Part shown: positions 34,077-43,722 of the stretch, one piece after another
How the letters are laid out: each line of letters starts with the position of its first letter
How positions within the stretch are numbered: position 1 is the first letter of the stretch
Assembly (NCBI GenBank): GCA_033297205.1
Contig: MU859197.1
Span: 1 to 64,000, forward strand
DNA: 64,000 bases
Direction: 5' to 3'
Source: Pseudoneurospora amorphoporcata
Taxonomy: Eukaryota; Ascomycota; Sordariomycetes; Sordariales; Sordariaceae
The notes under the pieces: generated by a model
Database searches by the model: none
What the model was told of the DNA's origin: nothing
What the model saw: only the letters and a program-made list of their open reading frames with translations
Made by a program: the position numbers and the translations under genes

Positions 34077-35414
34077 TTAGATGAGGCCCTTGAAAATGGC
34101 AGCCTCAGCGTTAAGGATGGAGGAACCGGCAGCTCCAATAACAGCTACGGCCAGGTATTAGCGCATGATTTCAGGAAACATTCGAGGCACAAGACGACTT
34201 ACTGTTGTGGCTCAAGGCAACAAACTTGATATCGAAGATGCCGCTCTCGTCCTCTCTGACGCGGCCAACGCTGACAGTGTATCCCTTGCAGAGATCACGG
34301 TCAAGACGGGGCTGGGGCCTGTCGGCCTCGTCAAAGACCTTGATAGGGGGCTCGGGGGCCGAGGGGCATCCCAGCTTCTGAGCATCGGAAACATAGCTGC
34401 GCAGGGCCTCCTTGACCTCCTCGGCGGACGGGGGCGGACGCTGGGCGAAGCGCAGCGACACGCAGGCGGTGTGGCCGTCCAAGACAGGGACACGGTTGCA
34501 GGCTGCCGACACCCGGAGCTCCTTCTGGTTCTCAAAGGCAGTGGCATCGGCGTTGAGAGAACCCAGGATCTTTTGGGCCTCGGTCTCCAGCTTGTCCTCC
34601 TCGCCCGAAATGAAGGGCACGACATTGTCAATGATGTCCATGCTGCTGACACCGGGGTATCCAGCACCCGAGACAGCCTGCATGGTGACGACGGATACGG
34701 TATCGATCTTGCCGAAGCGTGCCTGGAGGGCGGCAAAGGGGGCGACGAGGCCAATGACGGCGCAGTTGCTGTTGCATACCAGAAAGCCCTTGTCGAGGCC
34801 GAGGGTCTTGCGCTGGTGGGGGATCAGGTCGAGATGGTTGAGGTTGACAGTTGGGACGACGAGGGGCACGAGGGGGTCGCGTCTGTAGTTCTTTGCGTTG
34901 GAAAAGACGGCGATGTTGGCGTGCTGGAACTCCTTCTCGACGTCGCCGGCGACATCGCTGTCGAGACCGCTGAAGACGATGTCGCAGTCGGCAAACTCGC
35001 TGGCCTTGCACTCACGGACGACTAGGTCACCGAACTCGGGGGAGATGGGGGTGGATTGCTTCCAGCGGACGGCATCGCGGTACTTCTTGCCAGCGGAGCG
35101 GGAGGAGGCGCCGACGGCGACGAGCTTCAGGACGGGGTGGTTCTGGAGCAGCAGGATGAAGCGCTGGCCGACGGAGCCGGTGCAGCCCAAGACACCTGCG
35201 GGACGTCATGGGAACGGTTAGTGGTCGGGCCGGTACAGTATTATTTGGCGTGTGTAAATTGGAGAGCCGGAGCCGGCATGGATCCGTCCCGGGCGGTCTG
35301 GAGACGGGGGATTGGGACACATGCTGAACACATGCTGAAAGTGTCCCTTGAGGAACCTTAAAAGGTGGGGTGTCGCAGAGACTCACCAACGTTTCTGGTA
35401 GGGAATTGAGACAT
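34077..35414 (-). CDS. Aspartate-semialdehyde dehydrogenase
   Basis: Exons 35414-35387, 35195-34203 and 34144-34077 (minus) give 362 aa beginning M-S-Q-F-P-T-R-N-V-G. The enzyme reduces aspartyl-4-phosphate to aspartate semialdehyde with NADPH, the second step from aspartate to threonine, methionine and homoserine (yeast HOM2). The NADP-binding loop is G-V-L-G-C-T-G-S-V-G (residues 10-19), and the catalytic cysteine is Cys154 in CNSNCAVIGL. The last intron (58 nt) restores the C-terminus T-V-I-G-A-A-G-S-S-I-L-N-A-E, typical of the family, and ends at TAA 34077-34079. The first intron is long (191 nt), leaving only nine full codons in exon 1. It is expected in the cytosol. Length fits the fungal family. 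Confidence 0.95.
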
Positions 35415-35682
35415 GATGACGAGCTGTGCTTTAAGGTTGATTCAAAAAGAAATGGGTTCTCTCTGAAAGTTCTTGGGCAGGAAAATTGTTCAGATAGGAA
35501 GCCAGGTGAGTCAATGGCGGTCTTTCCTTCCCAGACAAGGAGGCGGGATCTGCTCGGCAACTTTTTCTCTCATTGCCTCTCACAAATGAGTCGCCATCGG
35601 CTCGGCGCCCCGCCACAGGGTTCCCCAAGTCTCCGGCGATCGGAGCTGTGATGCACATTGTGTGGGGCCAGACACGGGAGCT

Positions 35683-35687
35683 CCAAG
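35683..35687. repeat. Target-site duplication, left copy
   Basis: CCAAG lies directly before the left inverted repeat of the MITE and recurs directly after the right one (36099-36103), as left by transposon insertion. Confidence 0.75.
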
Positions 35688-36098
35688 GGTATGATCGGTA
35701 GCAACTGGTCCTGGGCCAGTGCCAGCCCGAGCCAGGGAAAAAGATACCTTCGTGGTTCTGGACTAGAAGGTGGGTTGGTGGGGCGTACCTTGAGGTATCT
35801 TGAACTAGTGGTCGAACTGGTCGACAGCGACCAGTTCGGAATTTCACCAGTATGATGGATTTCACCAGTTATGAATGGGTAAGATCCCTTGAAGCGAGGA
35901 TTTTGGTTGGTTGAAAGATAGCGTCTTGGCAGGGTACTTTTTCTTCTCGAGATGGACTTCAAAGTGCTCCACCAAGTCTCCGCTAGCCAGCTGATAGCCA
36001 AGATCTAGTGTTGAAAAAGGGAAAGCGCCCTTGAAACACCTCCACCTATACTGGTGAACTTCATAACTGGCCCAGGACCAGTTGCTACCGATCATACC
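35688..36098. mobile_element. MITE with perfect 33-bp terminal inverted repeats
   Basis: The 411-bp element starts GGTATGATCGG and ends with the exact complement. The two terminal inverted repeats, 35688-35720 and 36066-36098, match over all 33 bases, and 5-bp CCAAG copies flank it. Inside are further inverted motifs: a hairpin GAACTGGTCG/CGACCAGTTC at 35814-35837, and TTCACCAGTAT (35852-35862) with its complement at 36050-36060, so the termini seem to have been built from repeated ACTGG/CCAGT units. No transposase is encoded; open frames are short. It is therefore a non-autonomous DNA transposon. The family is not recognised. It lies in the promoter side of the aspartate-semialdehyde dehydrogenase gene. 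Confidence 0.85.
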
Positions 36099-36103
36099 CC
36101 AAG

Positions 36104-38115
36104 CGTGGAACTCGGGGGACTTGTCCAGCACAGTTTTGTCGCTTTCAGGATAGGAACAGGGCCAAACACATTACCGTTCGTGTCCATCAGGGTCGAATCG
36201 TCGCGAGACAGGGTATTCCCCGGGAGGACCTCTACACTACTCTGTACCGGTACGGTGTGGTATGGTACCTTACACTAGGTACGTATCGCCGCCGTAGGGC
36301 TGGAACCCCCGCCGTCCACATGCTCCATTTTTACGAGTCACGGACTGTTCTGTTCCTGTTCCCCTCACGCCTTCTGTCCCCTGATATTTACCCATCTCAA
36401 CGAACATCAACATCCGGTTCAGGAGCCGCGAGTCGCACATCGTTCGTGCAGTGCGCCGCACACCTGTAAAGCTTCACCACAGCAACAACCTCTTCTGGAA
36501 TGTGTGCTGCATCTGTTCGACGTTGCACAAAATGCTTGGCCGTTACCATGACCGGCTTTAAGACGACGTCGTTTATAGGTCAGCAGCGCTCTCCACACTA
36601 GAAACGACGGAAGAAAGAATGCACAACATCAACGTCCCCCGTCGTGATCATAACCCAACCACGCTTGGGCAAGGGCTTTCTACAGGCAATCCTTGTTGAT
36701 CTCACGATAGTAGTGCCAACACTCCCCGCCAATTGTCAAGCCGCCCTCCCCCTCTCGAGCGACTTGTCAGTGTCCGCTTCAAATTCAGCACAGCACCCGC
36801 AGCCAACGATCGTCTTCTGGTGGCTTACCAGATGTGGATGGGGAAAAAAGACCATTATATCCTGGATACGCATGGGGTAGCAAATGCCCCATGAGGTTGG
36901 CCTCGAATTGCGATTGTTGGGATATTTCCCCACCACGTTCGATACGTACGGGATCTCCCATGCTTGTCACCCAGCCCTACGTACCCTATCGTTCGCCTGG
37001 TCGAGCGGTGAACAGGCCGACTGAGAAATACGACGGCTGCCTTACCAGGTCACCACCCTTGAAGAAACACCAAGTTTGGCACGATGCCATGTCGCCTTCA
37101 TTCTACGTCCGAAGCATGGGCATGGAATCTTATCAAGCTTATGTTTGTTTAACAGACGAGTGTCACAGAGACTACCTGTCCAGCCTAAAGCACTGAGATT
37201 CTCCCCGTCAAGCGGAAGGGTACCACCTCTTCATCGCACCATGTCCGGAGATCATGTCCACGATGCCTGTCCCATTGGGAAGAGATGCAGTCTTGGCAGT
37301 TCCCAATACTCCAACCATTGGATGAAGCCCAGTGACGCAGCCCCTTCTACGAATGAAGGGAAGCGAGCGGACAACAGCTGCCACTGACATTGTCATGTAA
37401 CGCGCCTCGACGCCTTGTTGGACCATTGTTGGGAGGATGGCTTGCCATGGCGCAAATACCAGCTTTAGCCGCTTGGCTGAAAAGAGCCAGATGATCTCTC
37501 CCCTCTCTTCAGCTTCGCCCACTGTTTTATTTGTGATAAAGTTATCACTTTCGGGTCCCCGGCCTGGTTACTCTTCATCACCAGGTCACAAGATACTGAC
37601 AGCAACTTCTTGTTCTTCATCTCCTCTTTTGACACCACGGCAGTCATTGTAATTCCTAGTCAGGGTGGAGCTCTCAGCATTAAATTCCTACTCGTGTCAA
37701 GTTCTCATCTTTTCTTCCCTTTTGCTTTCTTGAATTTCTTCACCACCCACCAATCACTGAGCTGAAAGAAACACAATTCGACGCCCTCGCTCTTCAGCTC
37801 TTCAGCCGCCTTGATCGGTCACAAGCTTTAAGCACACTAATTGCCTCGGTTGTTAACGACCGTTGATCCATGAAGATCACTTACATTACTTCAAGACCCA
37901 CTGCTACCTTACCCTTACATGGTTAACGCAAGGAACCTGCTTGGATAACTTGGTTTCAACCTTCTCAGCAGATTGCTATCAAAGACAAGACCTCTACGCA
38001 ACGACTTTAGACATTCGAGCAATCATAATTGCCATCTGAGTTTGTCTCTTCACGCAGCAACTTTCAGGTTGAACGCCATCACCTACCACCGAAACTCGAA
38101 GAGAAGCCTGCAATC
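36104..38115. other. Gene-free stretch and SDR leader
   Basis: Two kilobases without a convincing gene. The last 200 bp before 38116 are CA-rich, like a fungal 5' leader. Open frames such as 36834-37196 plus carry no motif. Confidence 0.5.
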
Positions 38116-39357
38116 ATGGACAACTCAACAACAACAGACGACCTCTCTTGGTCACTTGTCGACACTATCAAGCAATCGCCACCCATCGATGTCACAGCTC
38201 CTTACGACACCAAGTCTCTCGCCGGCAAGACCATCCTCATCACCGGCGGGGCATCCGGCTTCGGTGCCGCCTTCGCCCGCAAGTGGGCCAAGCACGGCTC
38301 CCACATCATCATCGGCGACGTAAACGACTCAGCCGCCGAGGAGCTCATTACCGAGCTCCGCTCCCTCCCCGGCTCCTCCAAGCATCACTACTACCAGCAC
38401 TGCGACGTGACCAGTTGGGAAGACCAAGTCTCCCTCTTTAAGATGGCCGCCCGCGCCAGTCCTACTCGCGGCATCGACGCCGTCGTAGCCGGCGCCGGCA
38501 TCAGCGAGCACGGGGACGTAGTCTCGGGCGCCCCGGGTGTCTTCGACAACCCCGCTGGTCTCGACTCCGACTCCGACTCATCGCCTCCCCCACCGCCCCC
38601 CTTAAATATCCTAAACGTCAACTTGACAGGCGTCATGTACACCACCCACCTCGCCCTCTTCTGGCTTCCCCGCAACGGCGGCGTCTCCCGCCTCGACCTC
38701 CTCGATAGTCCTCACCCCAGTGATGGCAACAACCAACCAATCCCGATCCGTGACCGCCACCTCCTCCTCGTCTCCTCCATCGCCGGCCTTGCGCCCCTCC
38801 CCGGCCAAACGGAGTACACAGCCTCCAAGCACGGGGTGCTCGGTCTCTTCCGCGCCCTTAGGGCAACCTCCTGGGCGAAAGGGATCAGGTGTAACGTTCT
38901 TTGTCCGTACTTTGTCGACACGCCTATCGTCCCCTGGCGCGGCATGGCGCTGTTGGCGGGCGGGCCGAAGGCGCAGATCGAGGATGTGGTGGATGCGGCA
39001 ACGAGGTTGATGGCTGATGAGGGGGTGGTGGGGAGGGGGTTGGTTATCGGTGGGAAGCAAAGAGTTATTAGGGGGCGAATTGTCACCGTGGGGGATGCGG
39101 GTGCTGAGGGGGAGGTTCTGGAAGAAGGGAATGGGGAAGGGGGTAGAGGGGGAATTAGAAGTTCGCCAGGGGCGGTGTGGGAGGTGTATGCGCATGACTA
39201 TGAGATGGTAGAGGTGTTTGTCTATAGGTTTGTCAAGATATTGAATATGGTTAGGACGGTTAGAGGGTGGGTGGGGACGTTGAAGGATCTGTGGGGGATT
39301 TATTTAGGTAGGAGGGGAGGAGGGAAAGCAATCAAGGCTAAGAAGGTGGTGGCATGA
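38116..39357 (+). CDS. Short-chain dehydrogenase/reductase
   Basis: One exon encodes 413 aa from the ATG at 38116 (M-D-N-S-T-T-T-D-D-L); the frame upstream has no ATG. The Rossmann motif is T-G-G-A-S-G-F-G (43-50), an N-A-G-like A-G-A-G-I-S follows, and the catalytic Tyr234-x3-Lys238 (Y-T-A-S-K) is preceded by the S-S-I-A-G serine. It is an NAD(P)-dependent oxidoreductase; the substrate cannot be told. Unlike classical 250-residue members it has an acidic Ser/Asp-Pro insert (about 150-165), another insert near 200-210 and a C-terminal extension of about 100 residues that is Gly-rich, then partly hydrophobic and ends basic (K-A-I-K-A-K-K-V-V-A). Codon use shifts from C-ending in the core to G-ending in the extension. 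Confidence 0.85.
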   Translation: MDNSTTTDDLSWSLVDTIKQSPPIDVTAPYDTKSLAGKTILITGGASGFGAAFARKWAKHGSHIIIGDVNDSAAEELITELRSLPGSSKHHYYQHCDVTSWEDQVSLFKMAARASPTRGIDAVVAGAGISEHGDVVSGAPGVFDNPAGLDSDSDSSPPPPPPLNILNVNLTGVMYTTHLALFWLPRNGGVSRLDLLDSPHPSDGNNQPIPIRDRHLLLVSSIAGLAPLPGQTEYTASKHGVLGLFRALRATSWAKGIRCNVLCPYFVDTPIVPWRGMALLAGGPKAQIEDVVDAATRLMADEGVVGRGLVIGGKQRVIRGRIVTVGDAGAEGEVLEEGNGEGGRGGIRSSPGAVWEVYAHDYEMVEVFVYRFVKILNMVRTVRGWVGTLKDLWGIYLGRRGGGKAIKAKKVVA

Positions 39358-41971
39358 AGGGAAGTGAAGTGATGAAGATTTTCTTGTGACGATGAATCTT
39401 AGATTGGGTGGTACGGTCTTATGGTAGGCGATTATGATTACCGAGAGTACCTAGAAGAAGTCTTTTCCGTGTGAGTTGTGGGTTTTGTGGGTATGACGAG
39501 CGCGAGTGAATGAATGACTTGGTGGGATTCAGGATTCAGAACTCGACTTATCTGGTCAATCATCAAACTATGCATATAGGAGGCGAAAAAAATATGACGA
39601 AGCAGTTGCTGGCAGACAGACCATACAAGCGATCAAGAAGCATGAAGATTAAGTGAGGGAGGAACAACGACCATTCTTGGATGTCCATATGATTAATCGT
39701 TGATGAAGTCTAGAACAGCCAGGTTCTAATGCTATCCAACATAATGTGATGGTAATTTGGTCTCGATAAACGGGTTTGGTATTTTATAAGGGCTACTAAA
39801 AGAAGATGTGAAAGCAGCAGTCAAAAGTCACACTCAAAGAGTGTCCATCCAGAGAAAGTGAAAGGATAGAGCCGGAAGGCGCGATGAGCCATAAAAGGAA
39901 GGAGTGAAGAGCCACAGAAAAGGGAGAAGTGAAGAGAGAAAGAAAGAAGGAAGGCGCGAAAGGATAGAGGAAGAAGGGGTGAAGATATGGAGAAGAAAAA
40001 AACAAAGAGGCAGCGAACCACGGGGTGGAAATGTAAAATACAAAGTGAATTATCGTATCAACGTAATGGTAAGAAGCTTAACTCATGTAGACTTGGATAG
40101 TGTTGAATTTCGTCCCCCAACACGTCATGTCACTCATGGAACCAACATTACGGCTGAAGGTTTTTAAAACAACGGACATCCAGCATATCAATCAGTATCT
40201 CTTCCGTAGTATCGAAATGGATACGATGAGACCATTGATATATACACTGACTACACGTACTGTCTCTTACAAACAGTTTACCACGAGTGACAGACTCGTA
40301 TGTTATTATTACATTCTTCGTCATCTGGCACGAAAGCGACGGGTAGTAGGTAGTCTATACTATATGTAGCAAATGTATTTTTAAAGTCATGAAATGCTTG
40401 TTTGCCAATCGTTAATTTCGCTACCTACGATAAAAATCTAGGGATACAAAAAATAACCCCCCCCCCCCCCCCCCTCTCTTTCACCAAAAAAAAAAAAAAA
40501 AAAGAACAAACCCGACTGACGTGGATAAACACACTCAAAACAAAACTAGAGTAGAGAAGAAAGAAATACTCGCTTAACAATATGGAATATCGGATATCAA
40601 GCAAAAAACAACAGCCCTCCATCAGGCGCAAACTCCACCGCTACAACGTTGGGGAGTAAGAACCTGTGTTATCCGTCCCTGTAGAGATGCCGGGACCAAA
40701 CTAAGGGCCTTCCACAATGGCTCTGTGGATTCATTTGTGGGGATTTCCGTAACACTCGGCTGAGGTTATCGTGAATGTTGCTGATGTTCGCATGCCACAG
40801 CGGGAAGATAACCAGAGGTATTTGTGCAAGGTCGGAAGAAAGAATGCTGCCGCAACTCGAAATCGCAATCGTTCAAAGAAAGCGATCAAGAAAGGGTATA
40901 CATTAACATGGCGCCAAGAGGATATTCCATCCAACGCAAAAGCCAACGATGATAAGATATGTTATGCAAAAACATTTTCCTGTTTGATGTGTATAAGAGG
41001 TTTGGTATCATTTCATCCCATGTTCCCAAGTCTTTTGCCGTTAACCCCGGAGATGTGATCAGCCCAGTTTGTAGATGCGTGCGTGCCCATATATGATATG
41101 TGTGAAAGTTTTCTTCTCTTGCGCCATATGATGTCAAAAGCATCAGGGATTTAATTCCTTTCGTCGCGTATGAGGGCCGCCGTACATACACCAAGATGGT
41201 TGAAATGATTGATTTGGAAGACTGCACCATTGTGTGTATTTTCTCTTGCACCGCAAGCCCCCTGCATAAATCCCAGTGTGTTTGTATGTGTTGCGATATG
41301 CCACAAGCCAAATAACAATAACTCCTACGGACCTCTTGGGTCCATGTCGCCCATGCTCGTTTCTCTCCCTTGGATGCTGATGATAAACCGATCGTGACGC
41401 CGTAGGCCGATGCCAATCCCTAGACTCCACGCACGCTGGTGTGGCCACGAAAACAGCTCTTGAACCATGGTCGAAGGCCAACAGACGCTCACCCTGAACA
41501 AAAGCCAAAAAAGAGACCGGGTAAGCACAAGGGGAATTCCGGCAAAAAGAGAATCCTCTACGGCTCCAGCGCGTTGGGTGAAAACGCAAAAGAAAAGAAA
41601 AAGAAAAACAACGACGACGTTAAATTAAGAGGGAAATCGTTTCCATGTCGAAAAACAACAGTCATGTGTCCACACGCACCATGCGCCAATGCACGCCATG
41701 TCGAAGATGCCAGCCGTATGCAAGCCGTAACCACTGTGCCTCAAACATCGCCTACCAGCCCCAATCAACACCCCATGTCCATGCCGCTTTTCTTGTCCAA
41801 CTGATCGGCGTGAGGCAGAGAAGGAAAGATGTGTAAGTGCAGTAATAATCCAAAACGTGAAATATCCTTTTCTTGAAATACGCAGAAAACAAGGACAACA
41901 GATCGGAAATGACGAAGAGATCTGAAAATGCCATCCGGAAGGGCAAGGACGCCGGCTTCGTATGCGTATTA
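39358..41971. other. Convergent 3' regions, A/G-rich, no gene
   Basis: The SDR and Whi3-like genes converge here across 2.6 kb. The segment 39840-40000 is strongly purine-rich. An 18-C run (40457-40474) and an 18-A run (40486-40503) stand close together. The right half is likely a long 3' UTR of the Whi3-like gene. No coding region is supported. Confidence 0.5.
40457..40503. repeat. Adjacent poly-C and poly-A tracts
   Basis: There are eighteen C (40457-40474), a short CT linker, then eighteen A (40486-40503). Such tracts are prone to length change, and the counts may also reflect sequencing error. Confidence 0.85.
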
Positions 41972-43699
41972 TCATCTTCCCATCATGTATGCCGGGAATT
42001 GCGCCTGAGAGTTGCCATTCAGTTGCGAAGAAGGATTGAAGCTCGAAGCCCAAGGGTTCTGACTCGTGGGGAAGGGGGGCGGGGTATACGCATTGTGTCC
42101 GTTGTTCAGCATGTTGGGCGACCCCGAGTACAGTGACCTGTTCATGCCCAAGCCAGGAGGGGCAGACAATCCTGGAGGAGGTCCACTTGCGGTTGTGAAA
42201 CCAGTGTTGGGCCCGTGGGGGAAACCGTTCATGCCGTTCATGGGGCCTGCGCCATTCTGGCCAGGCGCCTGACCGGTGCGAACTCCCAAGGGGTTCTTTG
42301 AGAAACTCAATCGCATGCCGCCCTTCCTGCTGTTGCTGAGCGTATGACCATAAAGCTCGTTAAGGGCCTTGGTGGCAAAAGAAACGTCCTCGAACTCGAC
42401 AAAGCACATGGGTCCGTTGTGCTTAGTTCTGTAACAAAGGCGCTTGTATCCCCGCACCTTGGAAAACACGGCCTTGAGTTCTTCCTCCGAGGTGTCGATG
42501 GGCAGATTGCCAACATAGAGGGTATTGCAAGGAGGGTTCATGTCCGCGGGGTTTGCGGGTGGGTGTTGGCGATACGGCTGAGCATGGGGCATCATTGGGA
42601 CAGGGCCGCCCATCATGTTGGTGGGTGACATAGTAGCAGAATGCGCTCCCATGCCCCCCATGCTAGACTGGGAGTAGTGCGACATTGATTGCGGCATAGT
42701 CGTGGGAACCGATGTGTTTAGCGACAAGTTTGCCATGCGCGTGATAGGAAGCTGAGATGAGGTGGACCGGCGTTGCTGGGGCCCGCCTTCAGCAAAGCCG
42801 CCAATTTCCTTGAGAATCTCGCCCGTTTCGTCATCGTCTGCGGAATCGTTGTTGATCAAAGTCTTGCCGGTCGCGCGGCTGCCGTCAGTGAGGTAGTTTC
42901 CAATCGGCGATTGAGCCGAGAAAAGGTTCTGGTAGTGCGCAGTAGCCTCAGGGCTGCCCAACTCGGTAGACCCGTACGCAGTGTTAAGGGGCGGCGACAT
43001 TCGGTCAAGAGATTGGAATGTGCCATTGAATCGCGACACTTGTCTCGAAGAGGGCGCCGTCAGGGCTGTCGGCGAAGTAACCGCCGATGTCGCAGCCGAG
43101 ACCGAGGTGTCAATCGAGAATCTCGCGCTCGAGGATGCAGAGTCGGACTGAATGATCTCAACAATCATTTCGGCGTCGTTGGTCATATTCGTCTTGCCAT
43201 TCAGGAGTTGCCTCGTCTCTTGCGCGCCTTCCAAGGTCTTGAATGTGAGAATCGCGGTTCGGAAACCAGCGTCGTCCGACATATCGGCGGGAAGAAGCTC
43301 GGCTTTGACGAGATCCTTAGAGAGGGCCATCATGAGGCGCAGCTGATCTTCGGTGAAGTTGGCAGGCAACTTGCGGATGCGGGCGACCGAGTAGGTCGGA
43401 GAGGGCGTCGTAGAGAACGGAGTTCCGACAGGCTTGGCAGCGTCGCGATCGAAAGGCTTGCCAGGCGTATAGTAGCCGACCGGAGAGGTCATGTTTTGTC
43501 TGTTGTTGAAGGCCTGGGCAGCCTGAGCAGCGGAAGGTCGCGGTAGGTAGGATGGGGCGGCCATTGTGTTGGTTGTCGTGGTGGACGACGAGAAGGGGCT
43601 CGCGCGGTTGGAGGCCAGGGAAGCGAAAGAGTTGGCGTTGACGGTGACGGAGGAGGTTGCGCCCGGAGCGTTCACGTTCTGACGATAATCCCCGTTCAT
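41972..43699 (-). CDS. Whi3-like RRM RNA-binding protein
   Basis: A single minus-strand exon encodes 575 aa from the ATG at 43699 (M-N-G-D-Y-R-Q-N-V-N). The N-terminal third is Ser/Thr/Asn-rich. A segment at about 105-190 (SVARIRKLPANFTEDQLRLM) has the look of a degenerate first RRM. The clear RRM lies at about 388-470: RNP2 T-L-Y-V-G-N-L and an RNP1-like M-C-F-V-E-F, followed by R-L-S-F-S-K-N-P-L-G-V-R, a C-terminal block typical of Whi3-family proteins. Yeast Whi3 binds cyclin and other mRNAs and controls cell size and polarity, and in hyphae a homologue places cyclin mRNA around nuclei. The long polyglutamine tract of some homologues is absent. An 8-codon upstream ORF overlaps the start. 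Confidence 0.88.
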   Translation of the reverse strand: MNGDYRQNVNAPGATSSVTVNANSFASLASNRASPFSSSTTTTNTMAAPSYLPRPSAAQAAQAFNNRQNMTSPVGYYTPGKPFDRDAAKPVGTPFSTTPSPTYSVARIRKLPANFTEDQLRLMMALSKDLVKAELLPADMSDDAGFRTAILTFKTLEGAQETRQLLNGKTNMTNDAEMIVEIIQSDSASSSARFSIDTSVSAATSAVTSPTALTAPSSRQVSRFNGTFQSLDRMSPPLNTAYGSTELGSPEATAHYQNLFSAQSPIGNYLTDGSRATGKTLINNDSADDDETGEILKEIGGFAEGGPQQRRSTSSQLPITRMANLSLNTSVPTTMPQSMSHYSQSSMGGMGAHSATMSPTNMMGGPVPMMPHAQPYRQHPPANPADMNPPCNTLYVGNLPIDTSEEELKAVFSKVRGYKRLCYRTKHNGPMCFVEFEDVSFATKALNELYGHTLSNSRKGGMRLSFSKNPLGVRTGQAPGQNGAGPMNGMNGFPHGPNTGFTTASGPPPGLSAPPGLGMNRSLYSGSPNMLNNGHNAYTPPPFPTSQNPWASSFNPSSQLNGNSQAQFPAYMMGR

Positions 43700-43722
43700 G
43701 CCTCGCGGTGCGTTTGGTGCAT
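43696..43722 (-). promoter_or_regulatory. Upstream ORF overlapping the Whi3-like start codon
   Basis: On the minus strand an ATG at 43722 opens eight codons ending in TGA whose first two bases are the last two of the main ATG (ATGA overlap, 43699-43696). Such overlap can allow termination-reinitiation. It matters only if the mature leader includes 43722; a leader intron with an acceptor below 43722 would remove it. Confidence 0.4.

Noticed and set aside
34165..35025. 286-codon frame on the plus strand
   Set aside because: It is antisense to the aspartate-semialdehyde dehydrogenase exon; the codon bias of that gene explains its openness.
42773..43546. 257-codon frame on the plus strand
   Set aside because: It lies wholly antisense to the Whi3-like coding exon and is Arg-rich without motifs, as expected of a shadow frame.
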